A stretch of DNA of 64,000 nt from Herbinix sp. (lineage in GTDB: Bacteria; Bacillota; Clostridia; Lachnospirales; Lachnospiraceae). The DNA lies in NCBI GenBank assembly GCA_028691795.1, contig JAQUYQ010000001.1:1-64000 (forward strand), written 5' to 3'. Below the pieces are notes generated by a model that saw only the letters and a list, made by a program, of their open reading frames with translations, had not been told where the DNA came from and did not search any database. Of this stretch, positions 57,201 to 64,000 are shown one piece after another; position 1 is the stretch's first letter, and each line of letters begins with the position of its first letter. Made by a program: the position numbers and the translations under genes.

Positions 57201-57512
57201 CGCATCATCATGCTCACTTTTAAAGTCTTCAAAGTGTTCAATAAACGCATCTGAAGTCGGTAAACCAATTGATTTTCCTTTATTGGTGTAGAAGGAGCAA
57301 TTCTCTCCTATTCTACCACTCTTTAACATTTCAATATTATTTATTAGTGTATAATCACTTAAGCTTCTTTTATTTTCATCAATTGTAGAAGTAAGGCGAC
57401 CTTTATTATCTATTTTAAAATTAACCTCACTCTCTGAGGTCTTATAAGAAGGCGTATTAATTATATTAGTTAAAAGATCACCATCAATGGTGGTATTGTT
57501 CAATAACCCCAT
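54222..57512 (-). CDS. Kelch tail-fibre-like protein, 1096 residues
   Basis: ATG 57512 follows AGAGAGGAGAGTTTTT. N-terminal module of about 110 residues with GLPTSDAFIEHFED, matching GFPTREAYIEHKEN in the 2497-residue neighbour and probably the docking region. Then about 18 kelch blades: LFIIGGYSL, IYCYGGSDG, IYIIGGVNY, LYLIGGVSN, IYVVGGRTG, IYIFGGSGD, MYIIGGENE, YYLIGGWIG, IYIMGGFIH, FYIYGGRLN. First gene of the minus block, 17 nt before the 2497-residue gene, so both are made together. The C-terminus is a charged helix ending FSEWKKVIESN. Confidence 0.83.
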   Translation of the reverse strand: MGLLNNTTIDGDLLTNIINTPSYKTSESEVNFKIDNKGRLTSTIDENKRSLSDYTLINNIEMLKSGRIGENCSFYTNKGKSIGLPTSDAFIEHFEDFKSEHDDATLPMIQTYNHDPRMVYYDGNIYIVGENLDYDNNGIRYRSLYIYNIENRTWSRGADLPFEREWGSIIVYKDKIISCCEYLDNHILIYDIKTDSWFVGPQSSITRRYKATLTIYDDKLFIIGGYSLSVVEIEMYDILTNTLTIVGNLVLGRAYHQTIQYESKAYIISGNGSTVEIFDLNTYEITAGASIKTGRNRFSADLYNGKIYCYGGSDGSAAINTMEIYDIATNTWTYGAPGNIKRLKHRSVLKDKKIYIIGGVNYSNESNFPIEIYDIETNTWSFPDVKLGYNNSSTILADSTIYSFGGTNRPESTSTDLVYTGMESYNIDTNEKIAPLPYIFVYRRNFGCNIINDKVYISGGGTYSSSSATSLMFVYDIKNHEMESIPLPVSLVSHVSVSYGNDLYLIGGVSNNGVYKYNTITKSWSTVASTTSATAYGTGCVYNGKIYVVGGRTGTSARSPTVKSIFVYTISSNTWTTITTPDGFAEGAMELYNGKLYILYGVQYNTFSSVKYTSTVHIYDIAGNTWTTGATLPKQKKGCRSIIVDDNIYIFGGSGDTMTVADVHVYNITRNEFQECTPMLNKRSYSGVVYSNGYAFIFFGNNLINDLTYSSPMRFEIYDIKKGSITNTIPISGPDKLRYLDSVIYDDKMYIIGGENESSKVVNSIMVYDIKTNRFIESIDTPYKMYIDNRTASHIYNDNIYIVGSQYREIDINRLLFRGFGLRFNLITKEWKKFKADIFYNHNWSSTVFHKGKYYLIGGWIGENGNMTNSSYACNDNITIFDVETEKTTIGQRMPIGVTGSNAVLIDDKIYIMGGFIHSNTAGLSLNDIVVYDINSNTWFIETDKPETLRGYAVSSLCPDRVGYNISGIARNFTTNSINNKIVGYNFLTREAYSVGELKDSRNAFSASIYKDKFYIYGGRLNNTTTQTDTMETFTIPESVSTIDLSVPISEIELMKESIVIERAYTSNGVYMRKKEYDNIKKKLLFSEWKKVIESN

Positions 57513-57546
57513 AAAAACTCTCCTCTCTGATTCTTATTAACTAATT

Positions 57547-57568
57547 GTTAAAATCATACGATTTTAAC
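57547..57568 (-). promoter_or_regulatory. Leader hairpin in the divergent intergenic region
   Basis: Perfect 9-bp arms GTTAAAATC / GATTTTAAC with a 4-nt loop, 35 nt upstream of the minus-strand fibre gene and in the shared gap with the plus-strand helicase gene. No T-run suitable for termination. It fits the recurring leader-hairpin theme. Confidence 0.4.
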
Positions 57569-57649
57569 TTCAAAATATAAATGTATACCGCTTTTTACAT
57601 ATAGGTAATTAACGTCTATATAAATAAAGAAAAGATGGTGATTTAAAAT

Positions 57650-58843
57650 ATGAAAATCGTTCTTAATAAAGAAATGGAATATGCAATGAAAGAAGTTCAG
57701 TACTGGTTTAAAAAAGGAAAGAAACCGGTATTTGAAATAGCTGGAGCCGCTGGAACTGGTAAGACTACTTTGGTGAAATATATAATAGAGGAATTGGGAT
57801 TAGATGACGACGAAGTATTATTTATGGCTTATGTCGGCAAGGCAGCTCTGCAACTAATTCGAAAAGGCACAAGGGCTAAAACGATTCACTCTGTTATTTA
57901 TGAGCCATATGATGCTCCTGTTTTGGACGCCAATGGTAATAAAATCAAAGATGAAGCAACCGGTCGAGAATTAACTCGAGTAATTTTTAAGAAAAGAAAA
58001 AATATTGATCCTAATATCAGGTTAATGGTTATCGATGAGGGTTCTATGGTGGGCGAAGATATAGCAAAAGATTTACTCTCTTTCAATATACCTATTATAG
58101 TATTGGGAGATTTAAATCAGTTACCACCGGTACTTCAAAAACCATACTTCTTAAAAAAACCGGATGTTATTCTAACGCAAATATATCGACAGAAAGAAGA
58201 TGACCCAATTATTTACCTTTCCCAAAAGGCTATAGTTGGAGAACCATTAAAGATTGGTAGATATGGTGAAAAATGTTTCATCGTACCAAAGAATCTTCTT
58301 AGTGATACAAATTATATGTGGGCTGATGTGAATATCTGTGCTAAGAATATAACTCGAGATATGTTAAACTCACATATTCGAAATAGAATTCTGGGCAAGA
58401 TTGGCAAAGAGCCCACTATTGATGATAAGATAATATGTCGAAAAAATAATTGGAATAAATCAATATCTAACGGTATATTTCTTATTAATGGTCTAGTCGG
58501 AAATATAACCGATATGAATATTGAAACTTTTAATCATAGGGATTTGGTTATTGATTTTAAACCCGAATTTATTCAGAATGAACAGTTTGAAGATGTTATT
58601 ATCGATTACAATTATCTAGTTGCTTCTTTTGAGAAAAAGAAAGAGTTGATGGATAAGAATCGAAAATATGATGTTATTGATAAATTTGAGTATGCATATG
58701 CAATATCTGCCCATTTATCTCAAGGTAGCCAATATCGAAATGTATTGGTGTATAATGAGTTTATGGGTGGTAGAGATTTTTATAATAAGTGGTTATACAC
58801 AGCTATCACAAGAGCCGAAGAAGGATTAATAATCGCAGTTTAA
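57650..58843 (+). CDS. SF1B helicase, RecD/Dda-like, 397 residues
   Basis: ATG 57650 follows AAGATGGTGATTTAAAAT. Motifs: Walker A GAAGTGKT (32-39), Ia region AYVGKAALQL, AKTIHSVIY, Walker B MVIDEGSMVG, motif III LGDLNQLPPV, motif IV-type QIYRQ, motif V YAISAHLSQGSQY, and motif VI LYTAITRAEEGL. These are the RecD/Dda set for 5'-3' unwinding used in replication initiation and recombination. At 397 residues it is slightly shorter than T4 Dda. Probably acts with the DnaB-like helicase, SbcD-like nuclease and PD-(D/E)XK nuclease. Confidence 0.87.
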   Translation: MKIVLNKEMEYAMKEVQYWFKKGKKPVFEIAGAAGTGKTTLVKYIIEELGLDDDEVLFMAYVGKAALQLIRKGTRAKTIHSVIYEPYDAPVLDANGNKIKDEATGRELTRVIFKKRKNIDPNIRLMVIDEGSMVGEDIAKDLLSFNIPIIVLGDLNQLPPVLQKPYFLKKPDVILTQIYRQKEDDPIIYLSQKAIVGEPLKIGRYGEKCFIVPKNLLSDTNYMWADVNICAKNITRDMLNSHIRNRILGKIGKEPTIDDKIICRKNNWNKSISNGIFLINGLVGNITDMNIETFNHRDLVIDFKPEFIQNEQFEDVIIDYNYLVASFEKKKELMDKNRKYDVIDKFEYAYAISAHLSQGSQYRNVLVYNEFMGGRDFYNKWLYTAITRAEEGLIIAV

Positions 58844-58866
58844 AAAGCAAGGAGATTATATATTAT

Positions 58867-59040
58867 ATGGATAATACACTCGGATTAAAAATCAATCAAC
58901 GTATAGTCGATGCAATGAGAGACCCTTTGGATTATAACAAATACTGCTTGAATGAAACAACGGAGCAATATGTCAAAAGGGTAAAGAATAAATTCAAATT
59001 ACATCACGGTAAAGGTAAAAGAAAGCGCAATAAAAAATAA
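58867..59040 (+). CDS. Unrecognised small basic protein, 57 residues
   Basis: ATG 58867 lies 24 nt after the helicase stop with AAGGAG 13 nt upstream, longer spacing than usual here. An open frame also extends into the helicase gene, but no start with a site occurs there. Product ends with a very basic tail (HHGKGKRKRNKK) suited to nucleic-acid binding. The DNA before the ATG resembles the promoter motif (ATTATATATTATATG), probably by chance because it overlaps the start. Confidence 0.55.
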   Translation: MDNTLGLKINQRIVDAMRDPLDYNKYCLNETTEQYVKRVKNKFKLHHGKGKRKRNKK

Positions 59041-59088
59041 CCTATTATGATTTCAACAGTATAGTAATTTTAAAGGAGGGATTTATAT

Positions 59089-59415
59089 ATGACCCGTGCT
59101 GAGTTTGATGCTGTTCTTTTAGATCTTGGCGGAGACAGCAATGTTATAGTTTTATATTTCGATAATGGTTTTAAAGTGACTTTTGGTATTAATGGAGCGA
59201 TTGAGTTTGACAGCACTTCTATATTTTTAGGCGCTACAGATATTATGAAATTCTCAATTGATTCGACCGGTAGAGCTGTTGATATATCATCAGTCACCGA
59301 TAAAAATGTATTCTATGAGTATCGTGGTCTTGAGCATCTTCAGCTTTTGGTTGGATTGGCTCAAGTTAAAGATACCAAGTATCTAAGCGAACAGGCCAAT
59401 TCTTTGTATCTATAA
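59089..59415 (+). CDS. Unrecognised small protein, 108 residues
   Basis: ATG 59089 follows AAAGGAGGGATTTATAT. Acidic, beta-rich product starting MTRAEFDAVLLDLGGDSN; no motif recognised, no membrane segment. It lies 48 nt after the preceding gene. A promoter-like and hairpin segment follows it. Confidence 0.66.
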   Translation: MTRAEFDAVLLDLGGDSNVIVLYFDNGFKVTFGINGAIEFDSTSIFLGATDIMKFSIDSTGRAVDISSVTDKNVFYEYRGLEHLQLLVGLAQVKDTKYLSEQANSLYL

Positions 59416-59462
59416 TAATTTATTTTTCAATGTACAATACAAATATATATAATTTACGTGTA

Positions 59463-59496
59463 TTAAGGTGAGAGTTATTTATAATTCTCACCTTAA
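59463..59496 (+). promoter_or_regulatory. Leader hairpin with weak promoter-like motif upstream
   Basis: 11-bp arms TTAAGGTGAGA / TCTCACCTTAA (59463-59473 with 59486-59496) and no T-run after it. AAATATATATAATTTA at about 59441 upstream resembles the recurring AT-rich motif. The next gene's ribosome site GGAGGT is about 30 nt downstream. Same arrangement as at 591 and 8711. Confidence 0.4.
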
Positions 59497-59540
59497 CATT
59501 ATAACTAATTTAGAAAATTATAAAATGGAGGTTATTACAA

Positions 59541-60026
59541 ATGGACAAGAACAAGAAAAAGAAGAAGAATCTTCGCGAGGAAGCACACAACAGGGCTCTC
59601 CTGCAATCCCGAAAAGATTACAAAGAAAAGAAGAGAGAGCTGAAGGCGGCTGAGCTTTCGTCTCGGTCCACCTGCCGTCATAAGAAAGACAGCGGCAAGC
59701 CCACCATCAAGATGATCGAAGGAACGACCAAGGGCTGCTGCAAACAGTGCCAGATGAAGTTCGATCTCGCGGTACAACATAAGGATCGAATCAAATCGGC
59801 AAAGAACACCGTGTATGCAATGTGCGAGCAGATTCGTATGATGTGTGATCCGGACAATTCTAAGGTTCTGAAGGACCTGACGATGCTCGAGGTTCAGTTC
59901 ACCGATATCAGCAAAGCCTATAAGGCGCTGTTGAAGGAGAAGAGCCGCGCTGAGTATTCCAAGAAGAACAAGAAAAAGAACCGGAACAATCCGCTCAGCG
60001 CTATCAATCGCGGCTATCATGCGTAA
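59541..60026 (+). CDS. Basic Cys/His-containing protein of unknown function, 161 residues
   Basis: ATG 59541 follows GGAGGTTATTACAA. Very basic N- and C-termini (DKNKKKKKNLREE; KKNKKKNRNN). A possible zinc site is formed by C45 and H47 (STCRHKKDSG) with C67, C68 and C71 (KGCCKQCQMKF); the middle is helical (TVYAMCEQIRMMCDPDNS). Base composition is strikingly higher in G+C than all neighbours, with codons such as GCGCTGTTGAAG, suggesting high expression or separate origin. It resembles abundant nucleic-acid-binding or scaffold-type phage proteins in composition only. Confidence 0.65.
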   Translation: MDKNKKKKKNLREEAHNRALLQSRKDYKEKKRELKAAELSSRSTCRHKKDSGKPTIKMIEGTTKGCCKQCQMKFDLAVQHKDRIKSAKNTVYAMCEQIRMMCDPDNSKVLKDLTMLEVQFTDISKAYKALLKEKSRAEYSKKNKKKNRNNPLSAINRGYHA

Positions 60027-60071
60027 TCCATAATAACTTTGAATCGCGATTCAAGTTTATTAACCTAGGAT

Positions 60072-60116
60072 AAAATAAGAGCTATGGATTAATTTCCATA
60101 GCTCTTATTTTTTTAT
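60072..60116 (+). terminator. Rho-independent terminator
   Basis: Arms AAATAAGAGCTATGGA / TCCATAGCTCTTATTT (60073-60088 with 60095-60110), loop TTAATT, then TTTT-rich tract. Ends the Cys/His protein gene. Confidence 0.9.
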
Positions 60117-60142
60117 TATTAAGATGAAAGGAAGAATAAAAT

Positions 60143-61099
60143 ATGGCATTTTTAGTACCTGAAAAAAATAATAAGGAAAAGTTTCTTATTATTCATCATA
60201 CTGACGATGATGGTCACGCGGGCGGAGCCATTGTATATAATTATTTAATTCGACAAGGAAATGATAAAGAATCAATTTTCAATATTGAGACAGATTATAA
60301 TTTTGATACTCTTATTTCTCGTATAAAAGAAATAGGAGATACATTTAGACATATATACATCGTCGATATTAGTTTTACTCTTAAAACAATTTCAACGATT
60401 GGTGAGATTAGAGATATTTGTTCATATATTACATGGTTTGACCACCATGCTTCATCTCTAGAAGTGGCAAGAAATAAGAAAAAATATTTAAACGATTTAA
60501 AAATCGTTTATCATATAACAACAAAACATTGCGGTGCAATGATTGCATTTATAAATCTATTTCCGGATCTATTTCCAACCGAGACTCTTAAGTATATTGA
60601 CATGTATGACAGATGGGATTTCCAAATGCCAGATGTTGAAGAATTTCATTATGGATTTGGAACATTGATTGAAAATCCAAAAGATATCAGAAGCCTCGAG
60701 TGGGAAGGTGTCCTATTTAATTCTACTGATACTTATGTTAAACGGTCAATATTTGTTGGAAAGAACATTCTTAAGTTCTTAGATAACGAATACGCCACTA
60801 TAAGAAACGCCGCAATGATCATTAAAGATATTAGCATCGATGATCATAATTATCGAGTTGCTATCATTAACCACCCAGCTGGATTTTCGAGATTGTTTGG
60901 AGATGAAATTGATAATGTTGATTTCGTTATGAGATTCAATCTCGAAAAGACTTTCCGTTATACTTATAGTCTCTATAGTCGGAAAGATAATATCCATGTG
61001 GGTAAGATATGCGAGTATTTTGGTGGTGGAGGTCATAAAGGAGCAGCAGGTTTCTCGAGTGATAAATCACCATTAGAACTTTTTAATGTTAAAGAATAA
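60143..61099 (+). CDS. DHH-family phosphoesterase (NrnA-like), 318 residues
   Basis: ATG 60143 follows GATGAAAGGAAGAATAAAAT. DHH motifs: IHHTDDDGHAGG (Asp21-23), YIVDISF, WFDHHASS (D100-H101-H102), CGAMIAF, and the C-terminal DHHA1-type glycine motif GGGGHKGAAGF. The family removes nucleotides from short RNA/DNA oligomers or hydrolyses linear/cyclic dinucleotides using Mn2+. A phage copy may recycle nanoRNA or degrade immune signals; the substrate cannot be read from sequence. Sits between a terminator and the topoisomerase gene. Confidence 0.83.
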   Translation: MAFLVPEKNNKEKFLIIHHTDDDGHAGGAIVYNYLIRQGNDKESIFNIETDYNFDTLISRIKEIGDTFRHIYIVDISFTLKTISTIGEIRDICSYITWFDHHASSLEVARNKKKYLNDLKIVYHITTKHCGAMIAFINLFPDLFPTETLKYIDMYDRWDFQMPDVEEFHYGFGTLIENPKDIRSLEWEGVLFNSTDTYVKRSIFVGKNILKFLDNEYATIRNAAMIIKDISIDDHNYRVAIINHPAGFSRLFGDEIDNVDFVMRFNLEKTFRYTYSLYSRKDNIHVGKICEYFGGGGHKGAAGFSSDKSPLELFNVKE

Positions 61100-61156
61100 T
61101 TAATCCAGTACATACTGGATACGAAATTATTATCTATATAACATTAAATTAAAATT

Positions 61157-61193
61157 GTAAAGAGAAGTAAATTAAACGTTTACTTCTCTTTAC
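61157..61193 (+). promoter_or_regulatory. Leader hairpin before the topoisomerase gene
   Basis: 15-bp arms GTAAAGAGAAGTAAA / TTTACTTCTCTTTAC (61157-61171 with 61179-61193), no T-run, then a GTTAGGAGG site before the ATG at 61218. It might also end the DHH-gene transcript weakly. An AT-rich TATATAACATT stretch lies about 20 nt upstream of it. Confidence 0.45.
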
Positions 61194-61217
61194 TTAAACG
61201 TTAGGAGGCTTACACTT

Positions 61218-64000
61218 ATGAGTCAATTTACAGATGATAAAATTGAACACATTGAGGAAGACGTAGACAAAATAAAAAAGAAACCTAATATGTATATTAG
61301 TTATATAGGACCTCGAGGAGTTTCACAGCTTTTCAAAGAGGTCGTAAATAACAGTATAGACGAATTCATTAATCCGAATTCTCCGGGAAATAAAATAGAG
61401 ATTATTATCGATAAGGAAGATAACTCTGTTTATGTTTCTGATAACGGAAGAGGTATTCCTCCCGAATATATGGCATTAACCTGCACCAGGTTACAAGCAG
61501 GCAGTAAATTCACAAGAGAATTTTCTGGTAAAACGGCGGGCGAAAACGGTAGATTATGCCGGGTAGTGTAGTAATACATTATGAATATTTCTTTAATTGC
61601 GGGGACGGGAGCAAGCCAAAATCTACATGAGTAGATGCTCCATCTGGAATTTATATTCTGGATTCCTAAAGCTCTACGTACTAAACTTATATAGTGATAT
61701 ATATGTGGCTATGATTAATTATCATAGGTATAGTAAAAAGCGTATGAGATATATGGTCAATCCGCAGCCAAGTGACTCTTAATGAGTTAAAGGTTCAACG
61801 ACTATCGAAAGCACATTTCATGTGTGAGTAGAGTACAACCAAGTGGTAGGCAGTAATATGATATTAGTATTACAAGAAGTCCTTTAAATGGAAATAGGAA
61901 ACACCCTAGGTATAATCTCATACAAGGGTGAAGATATAGTCTCAGCTTCTATGGAAACATAGAGAAGTTCATAAGAGAACTGCGTAGATTAACGACCTAC
62001 GTGAAGATATCTGGTAGGATTAACCTGCGTTAACGCGCTTTCAGATCAATTTGATATGATTGTTGAAAGAGATGGATATAGACACCATCTTCATTGTGAA
62101 GAAGGCATTCCCATTGGGGAAATTACAAAGAAGAAAATATCTTCTAAAGATGCTCATGGTACAACTATAAGATTTATTCCTTCTGAAATATTTCTTGGTA
62201 AATGTGCTGTTGATATAGAAGATATCAAGGATTGGTTAGATAAACTTTCTTATCAAATCCCATCCAAGATCAAAATCAACTTTACCTATCGTAAAGGTAA
62301 TAAGGATATAATCCCACGGAAAACGTTTCAGAATAAAAAAGGTATGTTTGATTATATCAAAGATACAAATATAGACTTTGAAACTGATATCGTTCACGTT
62401 GCAGATCATAGCTTCACTACAGAAAAGATCACCGATTCTTTTGTTGGTGAAAATAACAAGGTCAAACATTCTACTCGTGATGTTAAACGAGAGATAATGG
62501 CTGAAGTTGCATTTGGATATTCAACCACCTTACAAGAATTCACAAGCACTTCATTTTGCAACTTTGTTAATACAATAGAAGGTGGAGTTCATGTTAACGC
62601 CGCTAAACAGGCTATTGGTTATTTCATGTTGAATGCTTGTAAGAAGGAATTATCTGAAAGAGAGATGAGGAAATTAGAGATTCAGTTCTCTGATGCTATT
62701 AAGGGTTTATACGTTGCGATCAATATCAATACTGATTTACAACCTCAATTCTCCTCTCAGACAAAACACTCTTTATCTTCCGATGAATTCTTTAAGCCGA
62801 TTAGACTAATTGTCACAAAGGCTTTGGATGAATATTTTAAAGTAAATCCCAATGTTCTTAAGAAGTGTATAGCATTCATTAAGATGACTGCTAAAATTAG
62901 ATTAGAGGCAAACAGAGTTAGAGCATCTGTTATTAAAGGTGAAACAAATATTCTCGCTGAACACAGTATGGAGAATTTTGTTCCTGCCAATAATCGCGGA
63001 AAGCATCAATATCGAGAGTTGATCATTATTGAGGGAAAATCGGCTATGGGTATCGCAAGACTTGGTCGATTCGATAACAACTCTCAAGCTATTTTTGCTA
63101 TTAGAGGCGTCCCAAAGAATTCATTTGCTCTTAAGTTGAATACTGTATTAGATAATGAAGAGTTTAAAGGATTGGTTTCTGTCCTCAAGACAAATATCGG
63201 AAATAAGTTTGATATGGACAAACTATTCTATGACAAAATCATTATCATGACCGATGCTGATATTGATGGGCATCGAATTTGTTCGTTGCTGTGCACCTTC
63301 TTCTTATGTCATATGCCCGAATTAGTTAAGGCGGGAAAAATTTATAAAGCGGTATCGCCGCTTTATAAACTAAAAGACAAGAAGGATGCATTTGCGTTAA
63401 ACAAACAGGATTATATTGATATATTCGAACGGAAAGCCCGTAACAATATAACACTTACTAATCCTAAAACTCGTAAAGTTCTGACCAATAATGAGCTTAA
63501 GAAATTTCTGTTCACTAATAGAGAATTTCTCGAGTCACTTGATCGGAGCTCTAAGCATTACGCCATCAATCCTGTTATAATTGAGAATCTCGCGATGTCT
63601 TATACTAAATTTCATTCAGATAAAAACCCCACTAAATGGGTGGATGAATTTAATAAGATATTCCAAGAGATAAAGATTGATGAAGATCATATGCTCACAG
63701 GCATTTTCGAAGGAAAGTATCAAATTTGTAAAATCGATGAATTGTTCTATGACAATATATCTGGTATACTTGATATATTTGAAAGCAATGATGAGTTGGT
63801 TTATGAATTTACGACACAATCAAACAATTGTGGTCTTTGTACTATTGGTGAAATAATGAGGAAAATTCAAAAGTTTCAACCCATAGTAGAAACCCGATTT
63901 AAGGGATTAGGTGAGTTGGAACCTGAAGAGCTAAGAGCGACTACTTTAGATCCAAGAAACCGAATTCTCATTCAAATGGCGGTCTCCGATATGGAAGATG
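61218..64000 (+). CDS. Type IIA DNA topoisomerase, GyrB/ParE-like subunit, split by a group I intron (3' end outside window)
   Basis: Exon 1 is 61218-61550 (111 codons) and exon 2 runs from 62014 to the window end (frame open). Exon 1 carries the GHKL ATPase start: VVNNSIDEF (Asn/Asp) and VSDNGRGIPPEY. Joining restores GENGVGLTCVNALS, the ATP-lid glycine motif (GxxGVG). Exon 2 has the TOPRIM motif EGKSAMG and MTDADIDGHRI, then KGLGELEPEELRATTLDPRNR, the GyrB/ParE signature. Around 774 residues are visible. The phage thus codes its own topoisomerase; a GyrA/ParC partner should lie downstream. The start ATG 61218 follows TTAGGAGGCTTACACTT. Confidence 0.92.
61551..62013 (+). ncRNA. Group I intron in the topoisomerase gene (463 nt, no internal ORF)
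   Basis: It interrupts GENG|VGLTC. 5' exon end CGGT can pair with GCCG at 61558-61561 in the intron, giving the U-G pair of P1; the last intron base is G. Core elements AATTGCGGGGACGGGAG (about 61595), TTCAACGACTATCG (about 61794), GTGAGTAGAGTAC (about 61822) and GATATAGTC (about 61933) follow the first beta' intron closely. The stem CTATGA...TCATAG here corresponds to CCACA...TGTGG in the first beta' intron, so pairing is kept though the bases differ. The 61-residue ORF inside is not a real gene. Confidence 0.9.

Noticed and set aside
16461..57512. Repeated short motifs in the minus-strand block as a CRISPR array or satellite DNA
   Set aside because: The repeats are in frame, spaced by about 45-60 codons and encode kelch blades; no equal-length spacers or palindromic repeats.
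57513..57649. Divergent gap as a replication origin
   Set aside because: Only a small hairpin and AT-rich DNA are seen; no iterons or clear DnaA-like boxes.
58854..58868. ATTATATATTATATG before the 58867 gene as a promoter
   Set aside because: It overlaps the start codon and would give a leaderless transcript; more likely chance in AT-rich DNA around the ribosome site.
59535..60020. 161-residue minus-strand ORF opposite the Cys/His protein gene
   Set aside because: The length is explained by the higher GC of the real plus-strand gene; it has no ribosome site and a Leu-rich shadow-like composition.

Overview
The window is an AT-rich stretch of what looks like a very large (jumbo) tailed-phage genome. 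It carries a phage-type split RNA polymerase beta' subunit, its own type IIA topoisomerase, a DnaB-type helicase, an SbcD-like nuclease, a RecD/Dda-type helicase, a holin/endolysin pair and about 32 kb of giant tail-fibre-like genes. Strong AGGAGG-type ribosome binding sites, an amidase endolysin, a YqeK-type hydrolase, a lipobox protein and a Firmicute-prophage-like fibre module point to a Firmicute host, probably clostridial. That host call is inference. I saw no tRNA, rRNA, CRISPR array or insertion sequence.

Layout. 1-11530 (+): tail end of an unknown gene; the beta' N-terminal gene (644-2905) broken by two group I introns; small unknown genes; a lipoprotein; a transglutaminase-like protein; a HAD-like protein; two unknown genes; then a yqeK-ppk1 operon (8774-11530). 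11564-39013 (-): a late/structural block of small unknown proteins, several huge kelch beta-propeller proteins, and the holin and endolysin in the middle. 39144-45744 (+): DNA-metabolism and counter-defence genes (PD-(D/E)XK nuclease, a 36-residue membrane peptide, a Tad1-like anti-Thoeris protein, SbcD-like nuclease, DnaB-like helicase), a small free-standing kelch protein and one unknown. 45793-57512 (-): a second late block with two small proteins and two more giant kelch proteins (2497 and 1096 residues). 57650-64000 (+): Dda/RecD-like helicase, small unknowns, a Cys/His-rich basic protein, a DHH phosphoesterase, and a GyrB-like topoisomerase gene interrupted by a third group I intron and running off the window.

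How it works together (inference): the phage brings its own transcription, replication and repair enzymes. The yqeK-ppk1 operon may tune ADP/ATP, Ap4A and polyphosphate pools. The Tad1-like protein would sequester immune second messengers. The kelch genes, holding roughly 100 blades by hand count, would form a multi-receptor adsorption apparatus. A recurring AT-rich motif, GTATATATTAT-like, usually about 70 nt upstream of plus-strand start codons and often followed by a leader hairpin, is a candidate phage promoter.
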